Assembly (NCBI RefSeq): GCF_003086295.3
Contig: NC_092054.1
Span: forward strand, 60,303,546 to 60,367,545
Direction: 5' to 3'
Source: Arachis hypogaea
Lineage: Eukaryota > Streptophyta > Magnoliopsida > Fabales > Fabaceae
DNA: 64,000 nt
The first letter of the stretch is position 1. Every line of letters begins with the position of its first letter. A model generated the notes under the pieces. That model made no database searches. It was not told the origin of the DNA and saw nothing but the letters and a program-made list of their open reading frames with translations. This document shows, piece after piece, positions 19,521-28,149 of this stretch. The position numbers and the translations under genes were made by a program.

Positions 19521-21541
19521 ATTGTTGCTTGTCCCCAAGCAACTGAAAATCAAAATAGGATAAAAAGAATAGAATATACTATAAATTCCAAACTATCAAT
19601 GAAACAGGGCTTCAATCATATGAGCGGGACTTATAGCTTTTTGCCTCTTGAATAGTTTTGGCATCTCACTTTATCCATTGAGGTTCAGAATGATTGGCAT
19701 CTATAGAAACTTCAAATTTCGAATAGTGTTATTGACTCTCTTAGTTCAGTATGATGATTCTTGAACACAGCTTCTTTATGAGTCTTGGCCGTGGCCCTAA
19801 GCACTTTGTTTTCCAGTATTACCACCGGATACATAAATGCCACAGACACATAATTGGGTGAACCTTTTCAGATTGTGACTCAGCTTTGCTAAAGTCCCCA
19901 ATTAGAGGTGTCCAGGGTTCTTAAGCACACTCTTTTCTTGCTTTGGACCTTGACTTTAACCGCTTAGTCTCAAGTTTTCACTTGACACCTACACGCCACA
20001 AGCACATGGTTTGGGACAACTTGGTTTAGCCGCTTAGACCAGGATTTTATTCCTTTAGGCCCTCCTATCCACTGATGCTCAAAGCCTTGGGATCCTTTTT
20101 AATTGCCCTTGCCTTTTGGTTTTAAGGGTTATTGGCTTTTTCTGCTTGCTTTTTCTTTTTCTTTCTATTTTTTTTTTCGCCTATTTTTTTTTCTATTATT
20201 TTTTTTTCTGCAAGCTTTGTTCTTTGCTGCTTTTTCTTGCTTCAAGAATCATTTTTATGATTTTTCAGATTACCAAATAACATGTCTCCTAGTCATCATT
20301 CTTTCAAGAGCCAACATATTTAACATTCTTAAACAACAACTTCAAAAGACATATGCACTGTTCAAGCATACATTCAGAAAACAAGAAGCATTGTCACCAC
20401 ATCAATATAATTAAACTAAGTTCAAGGATAAATTCAAAACTCATGTACTTCTTGTTCTTTTGATTTAAAACATTTTTCTTTTTTAAGAGAGGTGATGGAT
20501 TCATAGGACATTTATAACTTTAAGACATAGTTACTACTACTAATGATCATGTAATGAAGACACAAACACAGATAAGCACATAGAAAACGAAAAAACAGAG
20601 AAAGTAAGAACAAGGAATGAGTCCACCTTGGTGATGTCCTTGAGCTCTTCTATGTCTCTTCCTTGTCTTTGCTGCTCCTCCTTCATTGCTTTTAGATCTT
20701 CTCTGATTTCATGAAGGATGATGGAGTGCTCTTGATGTTCCACCCTTAGTTGCTTCCAATAATTGTGTGGAAGAAAATGTATCCCCTGAGGTATCTCAGG
20801 GATCTCTTGATTTGCAGTCAATTGTTCTACCACTGAGCTATAGACCCTTGATGGAAGCTTTTGTCTTCCCTTTCCTTCTTTCTAGAGGCTTCTCTGGCCT
20901 TAGGTGCCATCAATGGTTATGGAAAAAAAAAACAAAAAAAGCTATGCTTTTTACCACACCAAACTTAGAATGTTGCTTGCCCTCGAGCAAAAGAAGAAAG
21001 ACTGAAAAATAAGAAGAAGATATGGAGGAGATGGATGGGAGTGTGTGTTCGGCCATATGGGTGGGATTGGGTGGGAGAGAGATGTTGAATATTGAAGGTA
21101 GTGGGTGTATGGATGTGAGTGGTAAATGGAAAGTAGAAGGGATGATCATGAATGGAAAGAGAGATGATGAGGTAGGTGGGGATCCTGTGGGGTCCACAGA
21201 TCCTGAGGTGTCAAGGCATTTACATCCCTGCACCAATTTAGGCATGTAAAATGCCCTTGCATACAACTCTGGGCGTTCAGCGCCAGGTTGGTGCCCCTTT
21301 TGGGCGTTCAACGCTCCTTTGCTGCCATTTCTGGCGTTGAACGCCAAAACCATGCTTGTTCTGGGCGTTCAGCGCCAGAACTATGCTCTGTTCTGGCGTT
21401 TGAACGCCAGACAGATGCTCCTCCAGGGTGTGCTTTTTCTTCTGCTGTTTTTTTTATTCCGTTTTCAATTTTTCTATTTATTTTGTGACTCCACATGATC
21501 ATGAACCTAAGAAAACAATAAAAATAAGAATTAGATAAACA
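19521..21541 (-). other. Element N 3' non-coding region
   Basis: About 2 kb between the gag hairpins and the 3' LTR. It holds a possible short ORF remnant (20540-20833, minus) with a coiled-coil look (EIPQGIHFLPHNYW.., then Glu/Gln-rich), a tRNA-Cys-like sequence (20780-20847), TGAACGCC-type inverted repeats (about 21260-21420) like those in the LTR, a T-rich run near 20160-20220, and one AAGTTTGGTGT motif near 20957. No conserved domain that I recognise. Confidence 0.6.
20780..20847 (-). other. tRNA-Cys(GCA)-like sequence embedded in element N
   Basis: On the minus strand from 20847 the sequence follows nuclear tRNA-Cys from the first base: acceptor 5' strand, D arm with TAGCTCAGTGG (a good pol III A box), and an anticodon arm with loop CTGCAAA giving GCA. 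The T arm is replaced by a perfect CCCTGAG/CTCAGGG hairpin without the TTCRA loop, and the 3' acceptor strand is missing. It is not a functional tRNA gene. Confidence 0.7.
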
Positions 21542-21587
21542 TTGGGTTGCCTCCCAACAAGCACTTCTTTAATGTCAATAGCTTGAC
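21542..21587 (-). other. Two-hairpin element after gag-pro of N
   Basis: Minus strand: hairpin 1 GTCA-AGCTAT-TGAC (21587-21574), linker with TAAAGAAGTGCTTG, hairpin 2 TTGGG-AGGCAA-CCCAA (21557-21542). It begins 19 nt after the gag-pro stop. The stems differ from A, E1 and R but pair fully. Confidence 0.75.
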
Positions 21588-21606
21588 AGTGGGCTCTCAT
21601 GGAGCC

Positions 21607-23934
21607 TCACAGATGTGCAGAGCTTTGTTGAGACTCTCCAACACCAAACTTAGAGTTTGGATATGGGAGTTCAACACCAAACTTAGAGTTTGGTTGTGGC
21701 CTCCCAACACCAAACTTAGAGTTTGACTGTGGGGGCTCTGGTTGACTCTGCTTGGAGAGAAGCTTTTTCTGCTTCCTCTCCATGGTTGCAGAGGGAGATC
21801 CTTGAGTTTTGAATACAAGGGAGTTCTCATTCCATTGAAGGACTATTTCACCTCTGTCAACATCAATCACAACTCTAGCTGTGGCCAGGAAAGGTCTTCC
21901 TAGGATGATGGATTCATCCTCTTCCTTTCCAGTATCTAGGATTATGAAATCAGTAGGTATGTAAAGGCCCTCAACCTTTACTAATACATCTTCTACTTGT
22001 CCATAAGCCTGTCTTCTTGAGCTGTCTGCCATCTCTAGTGAGATTTTAGCAGCTTGCACCCCATAGATTCCCAGTTTCTCTATTACAGAGAGGGGCATGA
22101 GGTTTATTCCTGAACCAAGGTCACACAGAGCTTTAAAGATCATGGTGCCTATGGTACAGGGTATTATGAACTTTCCAGGATCCTGTCTCTTCTGAGGCAA
22201 TGTCAGTTGATCCAGATCACTTAGTTCATTGATGAACAAGGGAGGTTCAACTTCCCAAGCATCAATGCCAAATAATTTGGCATTCAGCTTCATGATTGCA
22301 CCAAGAAACTTGGCAGTCTGCTCTTCAGTGACATCCTCATTCTCTTCAGAAGAGGAATACTCATCAGAGCTCATGAAGGGCATAAGGAGGTTCAATGGAA
22401 GCTCTATGGTCTCTAGATGAGCCTCAGAGTCCCTTGGTTCCCCAGAGGGAAGCTCCTTATTGATCACTGGACGTCCCAGGAGGTCTTCCTCCTTGGGATT
22501 CACGTCCTCTCTTCTCCTCATAGGTTCGGCCATGGCGCTTATGTCAATGGCCTTGCACTCTCCTTTTGGATTCTCTTCTGTATTGCTTGGGAGAGTACTA
22601 GGAGGGATTTCAGTGATCCTTTTACTCAGCTGGCCCACTTGTGCTTCCAGATTTCTAATGGAAGACCTTGTTTCATTCATGAAACTTACAGTGGCCTTAG
22701 ATAGATCAGAGACTAGATTTACTAAATTAGAAGCATTTTGTTCAGAGTTCTCTGTCTGTTGCTGAGTTGATGATGGAAAAGGTTTGCTATTGCTAAACCT
22801 GTTTCTTCCACCATTATTAAAGCCTTGTTGAGGCTTTTGATCCTTCCATGAGAAATTTGGATGATTTTTCCATGTTGAGTTATAGGTCTTTCCATAAGGT
22901 TCACCTAAGTAATTTACCTCTGCTATTGCAGGGTTCTCAGGATCATAGGCTTCCTCTTCAGAAGATGCCTCTTGAGTACTGTTGGATGCAGCTTGCATTC
23001 CATGCAGACTCTGAGAGATCATATTGACTTGCTGAGTCAATATTTTGTTCTGAGCCAATATGACATTCAGAGTATCAACCTCAAGAACTCCCTTCTTCAT
23101 AGGCGTCCCATTGATTACAGGATTCCTTTCAGAAGTGTACATGAACTGGTTATTAGCAACCATGTCAATGAGTTCTTGAGCTTCTGCAGGCGTTTTCTTT
23201 AGGTGAATGGATCCACCTGCAGAGGTGTCCAATGACATCTTAGATAACTCAGACAGACCATCATAGAATATATCCAGGATGGTCCATTCTGAAAGCATGT
23301 CAGAAGGACACTTTTTGGTCAACTGTTTGTATCTTTCCCAAGCTTCATAGAGAGATTCACCTTCTTTCTGTCTGAAGGTTTGAACATCCACTCTAAGCTT
23401 GCTCAGCTTTTGAGGAGGAAAGTACTTGGCTAAGAAAGCCGTGACCAGCTTATCCCAAGAGTTCAGGCTGTCTTTGGGTTGAGAATCCAACCATAATCTA
23501 GCTCTGTCTCTTACAGCAAAAGGGAAAAGCATGAGCCTGTAGACTTCAGGATCTATTCCATTAGTCTTAACAGTATCACATATTTGCAAGAATTCAGTCA
23601 AGAACTGAAAAGGATCTTCAGATGGAAGTCCATGAAACTTGCAGTTCTGCTGCATCAGAGAAACTAATTGAGGTTTCAGCTCAAAGTTGTTTGCTCCAAT
23701 GGCAGGAATGGAGATGCTTCTTCCATGTAAATTGGAATTAGGTGCAGTAAAGTCACCAAGCATCCTCCTTGCATTATTATTATTTTCGGCTGCCATCTCT
23801 TCTGCCTGTTCGAAAATTTCTGAAAGGTTATCTCTGGATTGTTGTATTTTAGCTTCTCTTAATTTTCTCTTCAGAGTCCTTTCAGGTTCTGGATCTGCTT
23901 CCACAAGAATGTTCTTATCCTTGCTCCTGCTCAT
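21607..23934 (-). CDS. gag: Element N gag-protease polyprotein, intact ORF
   Basis: 775 codons with no stop, starting MSRSKDKNIL about 2 kb downstream of the primer site. Residues 1-60 are charged; ANNFELKPQLVSLMQQN leads into the Retrotrans_gag domain (about 90-260, with FPFAVRDRARLWLDSQP and YEAWERYKQLTKKCPSDM). Then come GKTYNSTWKNHPNFSWKDQ, an Asn/Ser/Gln-rich linker, a coiled segment (LEAQVGQLSKRI), and protease near 590-700 with CDLGSGINLMPLS, VEDVLVKVEGLYIPTDF and ILGRPFLATARVVIDV. DLG is in the active-site place. The tail has three 11-residue repeats containing PNSKFGV. No zinc knuckle, RT or integrase. An intact frame and young LTRs suggest recent activity in trans; no expression evidence is available. 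Confidence 0.92.
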   Translation of the reverse strand: MSRSKDKNILVEADPEPERTLKRKLREAKIQQSRDNLSEIFEQAEEMAAENNNNARRMLGDFTAPNSNLHGRSISIPAIGANNFELKPQLVSLMQQNCKFHGLPSEDPFQFLTEFLQICDTVKTNGIDPEVYRLMLFPFAVRDRARLWLDSQPKDSLNSWDKLVTAFLAKYFPPQKLSKLRVDVQTFRQKEGESLYEAWERYKQLTKKCPSDMLSEWTILDIFYDGLSELSKMSLDTSAGGSIHLKKTPAEAQELIDMVANNQFMYTSERNPVINGTPMKKGVLEVDTLNVILAQNKILTQQVNMISQSLHGMQAASNSTQEASSEEEAYDPENPAIAEVNYLGEPYGKTYNSTWKNHPNFSWKDQKPQQGFNNGGRNRFSNSKPFPSSTQQQTENSEQNASNLVNLVSDLSKATVSFMNETRSSIRNLEAQVGQLSKRITEIPPSTLPSNTEENPKGECKAIDISAMAEPMRRREDVNPKEEDLLGRPVINKELPSGEPRDSEAHLETIELPLNLLMPFMSSDEYSSSEENEDVTEEQTAKFLGAIMKLNAKLFGIDAWEVEPPLFINELSDLDQLTLPQKRQDPGKFIIPCTIGTMIFKALCDLGSGINLMPLSVIEKLGIYGVQAAKISLEMADSSRRQAYGQVEDVLVKVEGLYIPTDFIILDTGKEEDESIILGRPFLATARVVIDVDRGEIVLQWNENSLVFKTQGSPSATMERKQKKLLSKQSQPEPPQSNSKFGVGRPQPNSKFGVELPYPNSKFGVGESQQSSAHL
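21640..21725 (-). repeat. Three tandem 33-bp repeats at the gag-pro tail of N
   Basis: Copies at 21640-21660, 21673-21693 and 21706-21725. On the minus strand each reads CCAAACTCTAAGTTTGG (palindromic, 7-bp arms) followed by TGTT. The frame gives PNSKFGV repeats, and each copy contains the LTR-adjacent AAGTTTGGTGT motif. Confidence 0.85.
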
Positions 23935-25909
23935 ATGACAAAGAAGAATGGCCAGAAAAATGATAATAATAATAGAGATCCTTTATACCACAGTATAGGG
24001 ATCCCTTTGTAAGTAGAAGAAGAGGGGGAGATAAAGAATATGATGTAAAGGAAGAAACACAACTGTGAGGATTGGAATGTGAGATGAGATGTTAGGATAT
24101 GAATGAATAAATAGAATGAGATGGGGGAGGAATAATTTTCGAAAATTATTTTGAAAAAGAGTTAGTGATTTTTGAAAATTGGTTTTTGAAAATTAGTTAG
24201 TATTTTTCGAAAATTTTTGAATTCAAAAATAAAAAAAAAATAATTAGTTAATTAAAAAGAAATTTTTGAAAAAGGGAGAGATATTTTCGAAAATTAGAGA
24301 GAGAGAGAGAGTTAGTTAGGTAGTTTTGAAAAAGTTAAGAAACAAACAAAAAGTTAGTTAGTTAGTTGAAACAAATTTTGAAAAGATAAGAAGTTAGGAA
24401 GTTAGAAAAGATATTTTGAGAAGATATTTTTGAAAAAGATAAGATAAGAAGATATTTTTGAAAAGATATGATTGAAATTAGTTTTGAAAAAGATTTGATT
24501 TTTAAAATCTCAATTAATGACTTGGTTCATAAGAAATCACAAGATATGATTCTAGAATTTAAAGTTTGAATCTTTCTTAACAAGCAAGCAACAAACTTCA
24601 AATTTTTGAATCAAAACATTAATTGATTAGTTATTTTCGAAAATTTTATATAAAAATAAGAAAAAGATTTTTGAAAAATATTTTTGAAATTTTCGAAAAT
24701 AGCTAGAAATTTTGAAAAAGATTTGATTTTTGAAAAAGATTTTGAAAAAGATAAGATTTTCAAATTGAAAATTTGATTTGACTCATTGGCAACAACTTTG
24801 ATTTTTAAAAATTTTTGAAAAAGTCAATCCAAATTTTCAAATTTGATGAGAGAAAAAGGGAAAGATATTTTTTTGATTTTTGAAATTTTTATGATGCAAG
24901 AGAAAAACACTAAAAAGATGCAATGCATGAAATTTTTTTAAATCAAAACATGTGATGCATGCAAGAATGCTATGAATGTCAAGATGAACACCAAGAACAC
25001 TTTGAATGTCATGATGAATATCAAGAACATATTTTTGAAAAATTTTTAATGCAAAGAAAACATGCAAGACACCAAACTTAGAATTCTTTAATGCTTACGC
25101 ACTAAGAATTCAAGAATGCATATGATAAACATGAAAAGACACAAAACAAAAATTCATCAAGATCAAACAAGAAGACTTACCAAGAACAACTTGAAGATCA
25201 TGAAGAACACTATGAATGCATGATATTTTCGAAAAAAATGCAAGATGCATATGCAAGTGACACCAAACTTATGATATGACTCAAGACTCAAACAAGAAAC
25301 ACAAAATATTTTTGATTTTTATGATTTTCTAATTTTTTTTGGATTTTTATGTTATATTTTTCGAAAATTATATGAAAAAAAAGAAAAATAAGGATTCAAA
25401 ATTTTTAATATGAATTCCAGGAATCTTATGCTCTAAAGCTCCAATCAAAGGGTCAGGCATGGCTTAATAGCCAGCCAAGCTTTAGTATGTAAATCAGAAA
25501 CAGTAGCAGGTGGATTAATTCCAACTAGCTTGCTCTTGATAACAAATTGCTGCCTCAGTCCAAATAAATTTAGACAGGGCTTTACAGCCAGCCAGGATGC
25601 AACATATAATTACATGGGCTGAAGTGATTAGTTGAATACCAATCCCAAAGTAGTTTGGGTATGGCTTTACAGCCAGATATGATTCAACATATTTCATGAA
25701 ACACTAGAATTCATTCTTTAAAAATTTTGAAGCCATAGAATAATTTATTTTTGAAAACATTGTTTTTTTCGAAAATTTATTTGAAGAAAAACGAAAACAA
25801 AGAAAAATTTTTTGAAAAAGTTTTTGAAAAATTTTTGAAAATAAAATAAAGAGAAAATTACCTAATCTGAGCAACAAGATGAACCGTCAGTTGTCCAAAC
25901 TCGAACAAT
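23935..25909 (-). other. Long structured leader of element N
   Basis: About 2 kb between the primer site and the gag start, very A/T-rich, with many copies of the palindrome TTTTCGAAAA and of TTTTTGAAAAA. It has a three-copy repeat at 25440-25690 carrying GGCT-nnnn-AGCC hairpins, and AAGTTTGGTGT motifs near 25072 and 25262. No ORF of note. Confidence 0.7.
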
Positions 25910-25926
25910 CCCCGGCAACGGCGCCA
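25910..25926 (-). other. Primer binding site of element N (tRNA-Asp type)
   Basis: The minus strand reads TGGCGCCGTTGCCGGGG six bases inside the 5' LTR: a perfect tRNA-Asp-type site. Confidence 0.92.
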
Positions 25927-25932
25927 AAAACT

Positions 25933-27395
25933 TGGTGCACGAAATTGTGATGTCCAGGCTCGAACAATCCCTGGTAATGGCTCCAAAGCTTGGTGCTTTG
26001 ATCTTAATTCATAATTGTCACAACTTCGATACAACTAACCAGCAAGTGCACTGGGTCGTCCAAGTAATACCTTACGTGAGTAAGGGTCGAATCCCACGGA
26101 GATTGTTGGTATGAAGCAAGCTATGGTCACCTTGTAAATCTCAGTCAGGCAGATATAAAGTGATAATGGAGTTTTCGAAATTTAATAATAGAATAGGGAT
26201 AGAGATACTTATGTAATTCATTGGTGAGAATTTCAGATAAGAGAATGGAGATGCTTTTTGTTCCTCTGAACCTCTGTTTTCCTGCTATCTTCATCCAATC
26301 AGTCTTACTCCTTTCCATGGCTGGCTTTATGCAAGGGCGTCACCGTTGTCAGTGGCTACATCCCCTCCTCTCAGTGAATAATATGCTCACGCACCCTGTC
26401 ACGGCACGGCTATTCATCTGTCGGTTCCCGATCATGCTGGAATAGGATTCACCCTCCTTTTGCGTCTGTCACTAACGCCCAACACTCGCGAGTTTGAAGC
26501 TCGTCACAGTCATTCAATCATTGAATCCTACTCGGAATACCACAGACAAGGTTTAGAATTTTCGGATTCTCTTGAATGCCGCCATCATTCTAGCTTACGC
26601 CACGAAGATTCTGGTTAGGAGATCTAAGAGATATTCATTCTAGCTTAATTCATGTAGAACAGAAGTGTTTGTCAGGCACGCGTTCATAAGGGAGAAGGAT
26701 GATGAGCGTCACACATAATCATCACCTTCATCACGTTCTTGGGTGCGAATGGATATCTTAGAAGCGAAATAAGAAGAATTGAATAGAAAACAGTAGTACT
26801 TTGCATTAATCTTTGAAGAACAGCAGAGCTCCACACCTTAATCTATAGAGTGTAGAAACTCTACCGTTGAAAATACATAAGTGAAGGTCCAGGCATGGCC
26901 GAGATGGCCAGCCCCCCTGATCTAAGAACCAGGCGTCCAAAGATGCCTAATACAATAGTAAGAGGTCCTATTTATAATAAACTAGTCACTAGGGTTTACA
27001 TGAGTAAGTAATTGATGCATAAATCCACTTCCGGGGCCCACTTGGTGTGTGCTTGGGCTTGGGCTTGAGTGTTACACGTGCAAAGGCCATTTTTGGAGTT
27101 GAACGCCAGTTTCTGTGCCAGTTTGGGCGTTCAACTCTGGTTTTGGATCCTTTTCTGGCGCTGGACGCCAGATTTGGGCAGAAGGCTGGCGTTGAACGCC
27201 AGTTTACGTCGTCAATTCTTGGCCAAAGTATGGACTATTATATATTGCTGGAAAGCCCTGGATGTCTACTTTCCAACGCAATTGGAAGCGCGCCATTTTG
27301 AGTTCTGTAGCTCCAGAAAATCCACTTTGAGTGCAGGGAGGTCAGAATCCAACAGCATCAGCAGTCCTTTTTCAACCTCTGAATCTGATATCTGT
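25933..27395 (-). repeat. 5' LTR of element N, truncated at its U3 start
   Basis: Matches 17861 to about 19320 with roughly a dozen substitutions. The match stops at about 27395, so the first 110-185 bp of U3 are absent. TATA box (minus) at 26968-26977; a perfect CTGGCGTT-G-AACGCCAG palindrome at 27186-27202 that is damaged in the other copy. Confidence 0.9.
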
Positions 27396-28149
27396 CTTGA
27401 ATCATATGCTTGAAACACACCCCATGAGACTAGCTAAATAATAAGATCCTAATAAAAAAAAGGAAAAGAACAATAAGAGTTGAAAAAGAAAGAAAAGTTA
27501 ATAAAGAATAAGGCTAGGCACCAAGGGCTTGAATCTTGAGGGATGTGTCTGTGGTGCTCTTGTACCAAGGATCTGCTTGGATGAATAAGTTCTTAGGAGT
27601 GCTTCATCACTTGGTAACTTGGGTTAACTAACCCGGGATTATCAACTGAAAATCCACTATCAAGAGCAACCTTGCTACAGAACATCTAGTAACCCAAAGA
27701 GGTGCTGGACACCAAGACCTCAAGGAAAGAAAATAACAAACCATGTGCCTGTGGTGTGCAGGTATGGGGGAGAGAGACTTGAAGGAGTAAGTCCTTAGGG
27801 GTGTTTCAACACCTAGCACCTTGAACCAACTGGTTTGGGAGTGTTGGCTGAAAGCTTATCTTAAAGAGTCACCCCCTCACAGAACACTTAGCCTAAGGAA
27901 GAAATAAACCTTGGAAAGACAAAGGGATCAATAAATAAACGTCTCAAAGGGTGCAATCAAGTGAGTATTCCAAGGCATGATAAAGGTCTGAAAGCTAGTA
28001 AAGGAATGAACCTAAGTTGCTATGCATGAAACCCCATGAAACCAAGAACATGACTTCCATAATAATGATTCATTCCTCTTGTCATTTCATTCATCATTCT
28101 CTTGTTCCAGTACTTGCTTAGGGACAAGAAAGCTTTAAGTTTGGTGTTG
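27396..28149 (+). other. Element A 3' untranslated part, after N
   Basis: Non-coding. It holds a diverged tandem duplication of about 190 bp (27515-27700 and 27701-27900, both with GTGTCTGTGGTG-like and CACAGAACA-like blocks). It ends at 28135-28149 with TTAAGTTTGGTGTTG directly before the 3' LTR. Confidence 0.75.

Larger units (their letters stand above)
17861..27395 (-). mobile_element. Element N: reverse-oriented LTR retrotransposon nested in A, gag-pro only
   Basis: Reverse orientation: 3' LTR 17861-19505, internal 19506-25932, 5' LTR 25933-27395. The 5' LTR lacks its first roughly 110-185 bp, so the target duplication cannot be confirmed on the right. The LTRs differ at about 12 of 1460 aligned positions by my hand count, so it is young. 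The internal part has a tRNA-Asp-type primer site, a long structured leader, an intact 775-codon gag-protease ORF, a two-hairpin element and a 2-kb 3' region with a tRNA-Cys-like sequence. No RT or integrase. Confidence 0.9.

Noticed and set aside
20103..20414. 103-codon Phe-rich ORF
   Set aside because: Arises from T-rich low-complexity runs in the 3' region of N, antisense to the element.
20780..20847. Functional tRNA-Cys gene
   Set aside because: T loop TTCRA and 3' acceptor strand are missing, so it is reported only as a tRNA-like remnant.
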